This document shows, one piece after another, positions 12,692 through 23,519 of a DNA stretch of 64,000 nucleotides. The notes under the pieces were generated by a model. The model did no database searches, was not told the origin of the DNA, and saw only the letters and a program-made list of their open reading frames with translations. The DNA comes from Papaver somniferum (Eukaryota > Streptophyta > Magnoliopsida > Ranunculales > Papaveraceae): the NCBI RefSeq assembly GCF_003573695.1, contig NC_039358.1, positions 238,210,345 through 238,274,344 on the forward strand, in the 5' to 3' direction. The translations under genes and the position numbers were made by a program. Positions within the stretch are counted from its first letter, which is position 1; each line of letters begins with the position of its first letter.

Positions 12692-13504
12692 TTAACCTAA
12701 GTACTTAGGCTTAGTCTCAGAACTTAATATTCGACTCATTTTAAACGTTCCCACAGTTGGAAGAAAACTATTTGGTGGGAAAACAAAGTCAATCTGAGTA
12801 TCATAGCCTGGGAAAACCACATCAACCAGAGGATGGGTTTCTAATAACTGAACTCCTTCATGGACATCATTAGGCTCGGGAAAACGAGTATGAAGGTAAT
12901 CTTGTAAAATGGTCGAGGAACAGATATCAAGTCCTAAGTGTGGGTAATTTCTGAGAGTTAAAGGTAAGGCACTATGGAAGTGATAATCACCCCCAAACTT
13001 AGAGTTTTCAGTGTCTCTAGATAGACATCTAATTATTTCTTGAATTTCCGTATCTTCAGAGTCCTTAAAATATTCAAGAGATTCTTCTAAGTTATTATCA
13101 GTTAGTGCATCTTTACTCATCTCTACGGGTCTATCTTCTTCTTCCAAGACTATTGTTTCTAAGTCGCTAGACTCTAAAAAAATATTTTCGAAATGAACCC
13201 GTTCCTCTAAACCACTATCGGCTTCGTAATCAAAAGGAAAAACTACATCGTCTAAAACGGTGGTATCCCTAATCAAATCCTCGTCCTTTTGAATAGTTGA
13301 ATAATCATAAAAATTATTTGGATTTGAACTAGAAATAATATAATCATTATACAGCTCAATTGGATTACTAGACTCCTGATCACTATGCCTACATATTTCA
13401 GATTCTTCATTACTGCTATCCTCATCATCATAGTACGAAGATGATTGAACCTTATCTAAATAAGTAGTGTCTTTTATTATAACCTCGTCCTCCAAATTAG
13501 GCAA
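12692..13504 (-). CDS. Acidic 270-residue open frame inside the nested LTR element
   Basis: The predicted protein is very rich in D, E, S and N, with aromatic residues spaced through the first half and proline/aromatic-rich segments near the end (for example HPLVDVVFPGYDTQIDFVFP). No zinc knuckle, protease, RT or integrase motif can be seen. It lies downstream (minus strand) of a gag-like frame and upstream of the 3' LTR. It may be the C-terminal region of an aberrant gag or an element-specific accessory protein. Such acidic frames occur in non-autonomous Tat/Athila-like elements. I do not assign a function. The frame is open for 270 codons in A/T-rich DNA, so it may have been maintained until recently. 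Confidence 0.45.
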   Translation of the reverse strand: MPNLEDEVIIKDTTYLDKVQSSSYYDDEDSSNEESEICRHSDQESSNPIELYNDYIISSSNPNNFYDYSTIQKDEDLIRDTTVLDDVVFPFDYEADSGLEERVHFENIFLESSDLETIVLEEEDRPVEMSKDALTDNNLEESLEYFKDSEDTEIQEIIRCLSRDTENSKFGGDYHFHSALPLTLRNYPHLGLDICSSTILQDYLHTRFPEPNDVHEGVQLLETHPLVDVVFPGYDTQIDFVFPPNSFLPTVGTFKMSRILSSETKPKYLG

Positions 13505-13579
13505 ATATTCACTATTTACATCAAGGGTAAAATTGGAAACACTATTTTGGAAATTTAGATCTTTTAGAGAAGTTCTATT

Positions 13580-13948
13580 CTAGGTCTCTAACAAAAGCTT
13601 TTGGGCCGACTCACATGAATTCCTGACGTAATCTAGGAAATCAGGTAAAGAAAGTTCACTCATTGCATTATTTTCGTCCATAACTAAGTTATTCATTTCA
13701 GCAAACTTACGTGCTGTCTCAGCTAACTTACGTGTCGACTCAAGTAAAGAGGAATTAGCAGATTTTTTCTCGTATGAATGATGGTTATGAGGATAATGAT
13801 TGGGCTCACCATGGTATGAATGAACCATAACCTTGAAAAGTTTGGCGTTCCCAACCACTATTCCCACCATGGTAATAAAACTGATGATGTCCATATTCAA
13901 ATTCAGGTCGATATTCATTGTATTGGCTCTATCATACCAGCTCGACAT
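13580..13948 (-). pseudogene. Gag-like N-terminal fragment with probable frameshifts
   Basis: The frame starts MSSWYDRANTMN on the minus strand just inside the 5' end of the nested element, the usual position of gag. Residues 13 to about 40 look unnatural in the open frame (hydrophobic and methionine-rich). A second frame over the same bases reads like gag, rich in Y, F, H, G and Q (EYRPEFEYGHHQFYYHGG). After that the original frame again looks natural (ESTRKLAETARKFAEMNN). Two compensating small indels are the simplest explanation. The protein would be a short structural gag fragment without a nucleic-acid-binding knuckle. Confidence 0.45.
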
Positions 13949-14639
13949 TCTTAATTGCAAGGGAATTATACACAATCACAAACAAGGCTGACTCGACCAA
14001 ATCAAACCTATAAAATCTAGCAAACAAAAAGCATGATGGCTCCACTTAGATTTTTTCTAGACCAGCTTCTATCTTTCGAAAGGGAGTTCGTTGCAATTTG
14101 AGCAAACCCCTCTGGAATCAATCCGAGTCAAAGTAAGTTGAATAGAGGCGAGGGAAGCTTAGTAGAGCTTTGATACCCAAGGCCTCACCGCATTAGAAGG
14201 CGGCGCAGTCACGCACTCAACTCACATAAACCATCATGCACTTTGAAGTGTGCTTAAAGAGCAACCAATATTTTTCGAACGAGTTTCCTATTAAGCTCGT
14301 TACCCTATCAGTCTCTTTCTAGTTAAAATTTTAGGCTTAGGTTCGCGTTTGGTTTCGTTTTCCTAAGGCGTGCAAGAAGGGAACGGTGATGAAATCCAAA
14401 CCCTTATCTTGTATTGGCCAGGCCTTGCCCTTTATTAGGAATTTAAAAACAGTCCAAATTCGTCCTCAATCAATGAATCACCTTAAGGAATACAGTAACT
14501 CGCTTACATGAGATTCGCGAGTGTTTCGGTAGACTTACCTCCCATACCAGACGGGGGATGAACCGTTGAAGTTGACTCGGGCCACGACTCCTATGTCATG
14601 TACGAACCCGAGGGGCCGAGACGATATTGTAATCGTCGT

Positions 14640-15019
14640 CCTTCCCTGCAAACAATTTATATATTTTTTTATATAACCCTTCCGTAGGGTTTAAAATTAA
14701 AATAAATTGTCCAAAGTCCAGTCCAATGAAAAGAAATACAAAAAAATAATAATAATAATTACAAAAATAAAAATAGAAATAAATGGAAAGTCTCTTAAAA
14801 AATAAAAAAATAAAAAATTCTCTCTTTTTTTTCCTCTCTTTTTTCTTTAATTTTTTGCTTTCTCTTTTTTCCTTCTCTTTTAGCTTTAAGCTTTGATTCC
14901 AAGGTCTTTAGTATCCAACTTCAAACCTGTTATACAAAGACACAACTAAAGAGACGTAAAAAGAATAAATGGAATAATAAAAAATAATAAAAACCTAAAA
15001 ATTCTACCTAAGCACAAAT
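14640..15019. other. Low-complexity A/T-rich leader of the nested element
   Basis: Runs of A, T and CTTTT dominate between the PBS and the gag-like frame. Just left, at about 14590-14640, is the GAGGGGCCGAGACGATATTG motif that I associate with the leader of some plant LTR elements. No gene is seen. Confidence 0.4.
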
Positions 15020-15020
15020 C

Positions 15021-15036
15021 CGCGTCGGCGGCGCCA
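15021..15036 (-). other. Primer binding site of the nested element
   Basis: On the minus strand TGGCGCCGCCGACGCG lies 3 nt after the LTR end. The first eight bases (TGGCGCCG) match the complement of the plant tRNA-Asp 3' end. The following bases diverge, so the primer identity is tentative. Confidence 0.5.
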
Positions 15037-15039
15037 AAA

Positions 15040-15691
15040 TGATTTCAGTTTTTCTTTCTTGTTTCATCTTCTCACGCGTTTTCAAGCCTCCAAATTACCA
15101 TATTTAACTCCTTCACGCTCCAACAGGCTGTGAGGGTCTTCCATGCACGCACAAAACACGTTGAATCTTCTCCAAATCACGTGAAACCCGTGATATACAC
15201 GAACTGCCCTGTTTTCAACCCGTGAATTGTTTAGATGATTCTAGCCAATTCTGGTCGAACCAAACGCCCACAGTGTGTTTAATAGGCCATATCACAACTA
15301 TCTACCAAAAATCAGCCATTGAATCTCCCTAGAACACGTTCAACAATTCGATCAAAAATCTGCAGAAGTGTTCTCCATTTTCCCGCCAAAAACAAAATTC
15401 AAATGGAGAAGCTGACCTCCCCCTAATCCTGTACTGGGGTGCGAATAACAGATGCCTTTTGGGGTGCCCTGGGGTGCCCCTTAGTAATTGAGGTGCCCCT
15501 TATCCAACGGTGAGAGTCCGAATAACACGTGTCCTCCGGGGCTTTTACCAACTTTTTGAGACGAATTTTCCAAAAAATGTTTATTTTTCCAAAGGTGCCT
15601 ACAAACACATAAAACACCAAAATTAGTACAAACTCGAGTGCCAACAATATATAGTATTGAGATCAAATTAAACATAAAAATGTGTCGATCA
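15040..15691 (-). repeat. 5' LTR of the nested element (652 bp, internally deleted)
   Basis: It begins TGATTTCAG and ends GTGTCGATCA. It matches the left LTR from the ...CTTTC-TGTTTCATCTT motif onward, but lacks about 917 bp present near the start of the left copy. The junction falls in a T-rich run (microhomology), consistent with a deletion after insertion or during reverse transcription. Confidence 0.8.
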
Positions 15692-15696
15692 GTAGC

Positions 15697-15960
15697 CTCT
15701 GCGAGACCATTGGGTATAAGATGTTCTATATTGATCCTATCAAACATGCAATATACATCAAGTCCTTTTGATATAAATTCTTTAGCATTAACAAGGGTGG
15801 TTAGCCTTTGCACTTTGTATAGTGTAATATGTGCTAGGAGTTTTCAAACGCAAATTTGTTGGGAACTATAACTAGTCCAAAATGTCAAAACATTCACCAG
15901 ATCCATCAGTCACTTTAATGGTGTGCATTCTGCATGAATATTTTTTCTAAATTTCACCTT
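15697..15960 (-). pseudogene. Decayed Copia integrase core (upstream half of the split element)
   Basis: On the minus strand the frame reads NAKEFISKGLDVYCMFDRI then NIEHLIP and NGLAEAT. It matches the integrase core pattern NAGEF...DYCMS-GI-IEHPVP...QNGLAEA. The T of GLAEAT lies exactly at the GTAGC target site. The left flank resumes with 'ATIKGYKW' and WGYAIL, so the two halves were one gene before the insertion. The fragment has stops further upstream and is non-functional. Confidence 0.72.
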
Positions 15961-17540
15961 GTTTTCCTTGTAATATGGAATTTTTACCATTTTCATCTTA
16001 GGATGGTCTCGATCCTGTTTTATTAAAGACTTTGTAAAAATGAATGATATGCTTTCTTACCTAAAAGCATAATGGGAAGGGGAGTTGTGCATCTAGTATT
16101 TTAGAAAACATTTATTGAGAGATATGTCGTCACTTTGCATTCTGTCAATCTTTTTCCCATTTTGTTCACTCAAATAAAGTGATATTTGTATGAGTTCTTT
16201 CAAAACAATCATCATGTCACAACCAAAGTTTCTTTATGGTTATGCCCAAAGCCTGTATGAGTCAGTTTCCAAAATTTCATCGTCGGAGTCAATATGAATT
16301 CAATAATCCAAATATTGTAGTGAATTACATTGCACTAGATTGACTCATTAGTTTCTCTATAATATATTTCCTTCCAAATATATTAGAGACTATAAAAAAT
16401 GCAATCAATTACATTCTCATCATTTTGATGTTCCACATGATATCCATTTGCACGGGTTACTTGGGAATTTAACAAGGTGTGATTATCTCTTGGTACATCT
16501 AGAGATTTTGCGACGTCTTTGTTCTATCTTGAAGAAAAAAAATGAGCAGTGTTGCGCTCGATAAGATAGTCAATTGGCCAGGCAAAGTTCTTGTTGCCAT
16601 TAAAGTTGATGTGAAAATTGGTTGTTACTATGATACACGTACACATTACAGTGTATATACCAACACCTATGACCAGGTGCATTTCCAACTCTTTTATTTA
16701 TGATGGGAGCTAGAATTATATTTTAGCTGATCCCATGTTCAATTGATACCTATACTTTGGTGTCATACTGCTGGGGGGGGGGGGGAATTTATATTTTTGT
16801 CTCACGATATATATGTCCCTTTTCACATGCTTTATATGAGTCGGTACGTCTAACCCTCATTACTTTGGGGTTCATTCCATTTTAAATTTTGCTACATTTA
16901 GCTTAATTTGAGAAATTTCTTCATCTCAATAGGCAAAGAGAATCTCACTACACACGTCAACCACTTACTTTAGGTTGAATATATTACTAAAGATAATTCT
17001 CTTGTTGTCATACTTCAACATATACCGGTTCGTTAGTATTATCGATGTAGTAGATAAATGAAAATTTTATGACTCATATCATCTTTTGTGAGTTCTTCCA
17101 CAAAAATTGGAATACATGTGATTTTATTTGAACGTATATTTTGAAACTACTGACAGATTAATAGTCGAGCAAGTGGATATATTCCACGGAACATTCAAAT
17201 TTTTGGGAAAATATCAAGTATTCAATATTGGTGCTCAAGTATCTCTAAGCCCCAAATGAGTATATTGGAATTGAGTTGGTACAACCAATTGAACAAAAAA
17301 TAAACATTATTCAACAATAGCCAATATCATATTCAAGAGAACAAATATCATTAAGATCAAAATTCTTAATGATTTAGATCAACAAAAATAATTTAAATTG
17401 ACTGGTTATATAATATGGACTTATCTTAAGACAAAGATAAAAACAAAAACAAAAACAAAAACAGAATCAAATATGTTCTTAAAAAATAAAAGCCAAATAA
17501 AATAAATATTCAGTTTACTTACCTTAAAGTTTTAGTCCCA
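15961..17540 (-). other. Probable remainder of the decayed Copia element, no clear domains
   Basis: This should hold the protease, gag and 5' LTR of the Copia relic, but I could not recognise them with confidence. A run of 13 G's starts near 16773. A short (AAAAAC)n stretch lies near 17440-17462. No intact frame is present. Confidence 0.3.
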
Positions 17541-17544
17541 CTTT

Positions 17545-18640
17545 GGTTCTCACCATATACGACCAGAGACGGAACGATCCTTGATCGCGCATGTCTCGGA
17601 ACCAGGATGGAACAGGACGGGATAAGATCGAACCATGTTAGAACAGAACCGAACCGGGTTGGTCTGCATGGACCGGATCGGGTTGGTCTGCATAGACCGG
17701 ACCGGGTCTGACCGGTCAGAGAGACCTTTCGTATGCCGGATCACGAACAGAAAGCTTCGTTCTTTACTTTTCTGAACAAAGTTTACTTTTCCCCTCGGAA
17801 CTATTGAACAGCATCAACATACAACAAATTATATATATTACATTATTATAAAATGTAATCACATCACAGATCAGGTAGGTATATATTATAAAATCTAATG
17901 TAAAATATGCAATCACATATCAGATTAATCCCACGTATATTTGATATGTCAAAATCAAAATCAAGGAAAAAAGAAGAAAAAAAATTAGATCCAACTTATC
18001 TGATTTGACGATAACGATTCTCATAGTTCCAACGACCCCAATGATTCCAACCAATCCCAATATGATTGAAAGAAAAAATACGAATCCAAAACAATCTGTA
18101 AGGTGTTTGATAGAAACCCCAAAAAAAGATCAAAATTCATTTACGCAGGATTGTTGATCACCTTAACTGGATCAACTTCTACTGTTGGTTCTATTTTTAT
18201 TTGGATCTACCATTGTTGTTGATACAAAAATATTTGAACCAGTGGTGGTGGCGGCGGCGGACTAATGATGGTGGCGGCGACAAACTAGTGGTGGTGGTGA
18301 AGGAGTGGTGGTGGAATATTAGTGGTGGTGGCGGTTGGTAGATGGTGGTTGTTGAACGGTGGTGGTGGAATGGTAGTTGAATGTTAGTGGCGGTGGTGGT
18401 GGTGAAGTGGTATAGGAAGAAATTTGTTCCATTTTGAAATAAAGAAAAAAATATTATATGATGAAGATATTAAAGTAATTTAATTTTAAATCGATAAGAT
18501 TATTAAAAAGTATGTATATATTTATTGTTGTATGGGAATATATTTCAAAAGCAGGGACTATAAATAATGTACCCCATAATTTTGCTCTCATTTATCTAAA
18601 CACAGAATAGGTTCAAGCTAAGTCGAAACCAAAATGATTT
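17545..18640. other. Intergenic with G-rich simple repeats, 3' of STP copy 1
   Basis: At 17655-17715 a ~26-bp unit GGGTTGGTCTGCATGGACCG is repeated with changes. At about 18238-18415 the plus strand is an imperfect GGT/GGC trinucleotide run (GTGGTGGTGGCGGCGGCGG and variants), with G-quadruplex potential. No gene is seen. Confidence 0.5.
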
Positions 18641-18736
18641 GGACAAGCACAATTGTCAAATTCTAAACCAACCAAAAAAAAAAAAAATCTTACATATGCT
18701 GTAGATATAAAACCTACTAAATCAATACTAATTATC

Positions 18737-20591
18737 CTATGGAGTTCTGAGTTCTTCCGTATCTTCAATCTCGACATCCCCAACGAATCTCTTCCAAAAC
18801 CAATGTTCTCTCCAAACCTTCACCATTTTTTCAATCGGAATGCCGCAAGTTTCCGGCAAGAAAAAATACACAAATACTGTCATGACAAATACCCAACCAC
18901 CAAAGAAGAAGAATATCCCAGCTTTGAAATGACAAAGCATTGTCAAAAATGCTTGAGCAATGATGATGGTGAAAAACATACCAACTGAAACAACAATTGT
19001 CTGTCCAGCTGATCGTATTTCTAATGGGAAGATTTCACTAGGGACTAACCAGGCTAAAGGACCCCATGACCATGAGTAACCGCAGACGTAAACGCATATG
19101 AAAACCAGTACGAAATACGCGTAAGATTTGGTCATTAACGCAGTATGATCACCGAGTTTGTTTGCCATGACTCCACCTATTATCATTTGGGATATGAACA
19201 TTTGAATTCCTCCTAATATGAACAGTTTTCTTCGTCCAAATTTATCAACTATATGCATCGATATTATAGTGAATATTGTAGCTATGCCACTAATCACTGC
19301 GGAGGATAATAATGCTGCACTTGTCTTCAACCCTATTGTTATGAATAATAGTGGTGCATAGAATGCAACGACATTAATTCCTGTAACTTGTTGGAAGAAC
19401 GGGATGGCTATTGCCATTACGAGCTGAGGTCGATATCTCCTCTCCAAAATTTTGAAATAGCTCTTACTTGTTGTTTTGGAGGCAGAACTAGCTTTGATAA
19501 GATCATCCAGCTCTTCTAGAACATCAACAGTACCTCTTACTTTTTGCAACACCATCTTCGCGTTGTTAATGTCTTTCCCACGTTGAATCAAACTATTTGG
19601 CGTGTCCGGTAGGAAAATAGATCCAATTGTGAAGATTAAAGCTGGGAATGCAGCAATGCCAAGTGAACCTCGCCAACTATAAGTACCGAAAATCTTTTGG
19701 CTTCCAAAGTTGATGAGGCTGGCAAATAAAACTCCTAGGTTGGTACTTAACTGGAAACAATTGTTAATTCCTCCTCGGTATTTGGCAGGTGCCATCTCTG
19801 AGAGATACAAAGGGACTGACTGCAAAAAAATAAGCAAATGTATGTAAGTGTATACAGTGATGATATGCCGCGCGGATGTACATAATAGGGCTAGTGTTGC
19901 AAGAATTACCTGGTTTGTAAATCCAATACCCACACCAAGCAAAGCACGACCTATTAAGAGCATGGCCAAATTTTGAGCAGCGGCGCCCAAAACTGTTCCA
20001 ATGACAAAAGAGGCACCACCGATAAGAATTGAGCATTTACGACCATAAACCCGAGTGACCCATGAGGCAACCCAGCAAGCCACAAGACCAGCAATGTATA
20101 GAGATGATGTGAACAAAGTCAACCGCTGGTCATCAAATTTACAGTAGTTGCTAATGTTTTTATCTTCTTTCATCCTTCTGAATACATCTGGGAAGAACTT
20201 CGTTAGGAATGGCGCCATTGACGTTACTCCACCTGAATTCCGTATAATTAGTCCCGGTGGAATGAGTTTGTAATATGTTCAACAAAAATAAATAAAACAT
20301 AAAACACTTGAATAGATCTCTGCCTGACTTCAATGGAATAAACAACTCATAGTTGTTGAGGTTTTTAAAAAAAGAAAACATATATTGCACAAGCTCAATT
20401 AATGGAATTAAAAACAAAAGTCTCAATGGAATTAAAAACAAAAGTTTATATGACAAACCTGAAACTCCGATATCATACCCAAAGAGAACTCCACCAAAGC
20501 CAGCTATGATACACGAAAGAGCTACAAATTTTGTTAGCCTCCCATTGTATTGTTTGTTTTCTTCACCAGTTTCTACAAACCCCCCAGCCAT
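18737..20591 (-). CDS. Hexose/H+ symporter, sugar transport protein (STP) family, copy 1
   Basis: Three exons (20591-20459, 20232-19910, 19819-18737) with GT-AG introns encode 512 residues, the normal STP length. The family imports monosaccharides with protons across the plasma membrane through 12 membrane helices (MFS). Visible signatures: GYDIGVSGGVTSM in helix 1 with the proton-relay Asp; NYCKFD and MLCHFKAG, whose Cys pair forms the STP lid disulfide; RVYGRK loop; GRALLGVGIGF with the Arg partner; [37 protein letters not shown]; and [18 protein letters not shown] at the end. Oddities are PETCG where PETKG is usual, SWRGSLGIA where a hydrophobic residue usually follows WR, and GFTNQ for GFANQ. 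It lies in tandem with copy 2 and shares its exon lengths and 3' flank. The start is the first ATG, MAGGFVETG, typical of STPs. Confidence 0.93.
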
Positions 20592-20688
20592 GGTTGTTCT
20601 TTCTGAGGATCTTAGCTAGAGACTGTCGTGATTGTAAATTTTAGAGAAAGAGAGACAAGGTGAAGATTTAAGAAGGAAGAAGCAAGTG

Positions 20689-20698
20689 AATATATACA
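20689..20698 (-). promoter_or_regulatory. Candidate TATA box of STP copy 1
   Basis: On the minus strand CATGTATATATTCAC lies about 100 bp upstream of the ATG. A related CATATACATATTCAC lies at the same distance upstream of copy 2. Conserved position supports a core promoter element, though transcription start is not known. Confidence 0.4.
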
Positions 20699-21349
20699 TG
20701 TACAATTGGTACTATATTAAGAAATCAACATATAAAAGTAATTAGTTGAAAATCGAAAGCGACTTCAGTATGGAAATTTTTGCAAATTTTTGGAGTGTAA
20801 TGAAATATCGATTTTTTTGGAATGGAGGGAATCTTTCCTTATGTTATGGACTTTCTTGGTATAAAGGGTTCTAGAAGATTACCTGTGGTGACCGGAGGAC
20901 GGTTGATTTGGTTTTAGAAGTACGTATGTCACTGAAAACTCAAACTTACGCAAGGACACAATCCATTTAAGGTTGCAGTCTTGCAGAGTACGGTGACAAA
21001 GTTATAGGAAGTCAAGATTTTTGATATTTGACTAGTCAACTAGTGGGTTTATGGACAGGAACCCATCAAACTTTAGCATGTAGTGTACTTACTGTGTACT
21101 CCTTCCTACCAGTTGTTTTTTTTGTAAAAACATGATTTTAATCTAAACTGTGAACGTCATAACAATTTTGTTCTCATTTAATTTGTTCAAACTACGTCGA
21201 AACCGAAATTTAATGATTTGAACAAGCACAATTTACATGAATCAAACTCTAAAACTAATCAAAAAAAAAAAAATCTAAAATTTTCTTACATATGTTGTGT
21301 ATATATAAAACCCCACTTCACAAATTCTACTAAATCAATACTAATTATC

Positions 21350-23410
21350 TTACGGAGTTCGTTGTTCTTCCCCACCTTCAATTTTAACATCTCCCACAAA
21401 TCTCTTCCAAAACCAATGTTCTCTCCAAACCCTCACCATTTGTTCAATCGGTATACCTTTAGTTTCCGGCAAGAAGAAGTACACAAACACTGTCATGACA
21501 AATACCCAACCACCGAAGAAGAAGAATATCCCAGCTTTCAGATGACAGAGCATTGTCAAAAATGTTTGTGCAATAATGAAAGTGAATATCATGCCAGTGG
21601 AAACAACAATTGTTTGCCCAGCTGATCGTATCTCTAATGGAAATATTTCACTAGGGACTAACCAACCTAAAGGACCCCATGACCATGAGTACCCGCAGAC
21701 GTAAACGCAGATGAAAACCAGTACCAAATACGCGTATGATTTGGTCATTAACGCAGTATGATCACCGAGTTTGTTTGCCATAACGCTTCCGATAATTATC
21801 TGAGACATGAACATCTGAATGCCTCCTACTATGAATAGTGCCCTTCTTCCAAATTTATCCACTATAAACATGGATACGATTGTGAACGTTGTTGCAATTA
21901 CACCAATTAGTACTGATGATAGAAGCGCTGCACTTGTTCCAAACCCAATTGTTATGAATAATAGTGGCGCGTAAAATGCAATCACATTAATCCCGGTCAC
22001 CTGTTGAAAGAATGGGATTGCAATCGCCATAACAAGCTGAGGTCGATATCTCTTTTCGAAAATTATGAATTGACTCTGGTTTTCTGTTTTGGAGACAGAA
22101 CTAGCTTCGATAAGATCATCAAGTTCGGCTTGAACATCAACTGTTCCTCTAACTTTTTGCAACACTATCTTTGCCTTCTTAAAATCACTCCCGCGTTGAA
22201 TCAAACTGTTCGGTGTTTCGGGGAGGAAAATGGATCCAATTGTGAAGATTAAAGCTGGAAATGCAGCCATGGCAAGTGAAAGTCGCCAACCATAATTACC
22301 TTTAATCTTTTCAGTTCCATAGTTAATAAGGTTAGCAGATAAAACTCCCAGGTTGGTACTTAATTGGAAACCGTTGTTGATTGCTCCTCGGTATTTAGCC
22401 GGTGCCATTTCCGAGAGATATAAAGGGACCGACTGAAGAAAATTGCAAGAAAATAACTAAGTATCTGTAAATTCACGATAAGTATACACGTCTGATGTAT
22501 AATTGGACTAGTGCTGCAAGAATTACCTGGTTTGCAAATCCAACACCAATACCCAGCAAAATACGACCAATAATAAGCATTTCAATGTTGACAGCAGCAC
22601 CACCAAAAACTGATCCGATGACAAAAGCGGCTCCGCCGACAATAATGGAGGGCTTACGGCCATAAACCCTAGTGACATATGATGCAAAGAAACAAGATAT
22701 GAGACTAGCAAGGTATAGGGAGGATGTGAATGCTGTCAAGAGCTGACTGTCAAATTTGCAGTAGTTGCTGATGTTTTTATCTTCTCTCATTCTTCTATAC
22801 ACCTTTGGGAAGAACTTCATTAGAAACTGTGGCATCGATGTTACTCCGCCTGAAATTCCATTACGAAATCGTAAAATTAGATGTCTAAAAATTGAATTTA
22901 CCATTGTTAATGTCAAAATAATTACTGAATTATGCAAATTAGTTAATTTTGCACTCATTATTTGTAATCCAAACATGATTCGACGCGTTTTACACAGAAT
23001 TTTTCAAATAAACTCTGTGAAATTGTGAAATATTTTTTCTTGAAGACAAAACATAAAAATAAAAATATAGGACGGAGAGAGACAGAGAGTACTCTCTTCT
23101 GAGGACTCTACTTAAAAACTTATGGAAAACACCATCAAGCATCATTCAAAACTAGTTAAGATACAATTTATCGTATAACAATCACAGGTTATCAAGAAAC
23201 AAACTTGAGAATCACTTGTAACCTCTTTCCAGTAAAAAAAAAAATCTAGAAATCAAAATATTGTCATGAGAAATTACCTGAAATTCCGATATCATAACCA
23301 AAGAGAACTCCACCAAGACCAGCCACCATGCATGAAAGGATTACAAATAAAGTTACTCTCCCATTATATTGTTTGCTTACTTCACCACTAGCTACAAACC
23401 CCCCTGCCAT
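21350..23410 (-). CDS. Hexose/H+ symporter, sugar transport protein (STP) family, copy 2
   Basis: Exons 23410-23278, 22849-22527 and 22432-21350 are 133, 323 and 1083 bp, identical in length to copy 1, and encode 512 residues. The family motifs are present and more canonical than in copy 1: [81 protein letters not shown]. The helix-1 [13 protein letters not shown]sp, the [14 protein letters not shown]rg and the lid cysteines ([14 protein letters not shown]) are all kept. Intron 1 (428 bp) is longer than in copy 1 (226 bp). Near-identical 3' flanks, with poly-A-rich runs after the stop, show a fairly recent tandem duplication. It is the best candidate for a functional plasma-membrane monosaccharide importer here; which sugar it carries cannot be read from sequence. 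Confidence 0.95.
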
Positions 23411-23508
23411 GATTGAATTCCTTCAGAGTTCAGAGAGCTAGGGAGAGTTTGAAACTGAGAGAGAGAGAGGTTCAATGTGGTGATTTAACAAGGAGGAAGA
23501 AGTATGTG

Positions 23509-23519
23509 AATATGTATAT
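23509..23519 (-). promoter_or_regulatory. Candidate TATA-like element of STP copy 2
   Basis: CATATACATATTCAC on the minus strand lies about 100 bp upstream of the ATG, colinear with the stronger TATA-like motif of copy 1. A (GA)n-rich leader (GAGAGAGAGAG near 23455-23470) follows. Confidence 0.3.

Larger units (their letters stand above)
9282..15691 (-). mobile_element. Non-autonomous LTR retrotransposon (Gypsy/Tat-like, LARD or TR-GAG type) nested in Copia integrase
   Basis: Two direct repeats (LTRs) with TG...CA ends bound the element. The 5-bp target duplication GTAGC flanks it at 9277-9281 and 15692-15696. On the minus strand a PBS-like TGGCGCCGCCGACGCG follows the right LTR and a polypurine tract (AAGTTTGGGGGTATTTG, about 10853-10868) precedes the left LTR, giving orientation and a complete structure. 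The internal ~4.2 kb has only gag-like and acidic open frames and no RT, protease or integrase, so movement would need enzymes in trans. Removing the element rejoins the Copia integrase frame across the site. Confidence 0.85.

Noticed and set aside
18653..18988. 111-residue plus-strand open frame
   Set aside because: It is antisense to the STP copy 1 C-terminal exon; similar antisense frames recur over copies 2 and 3.
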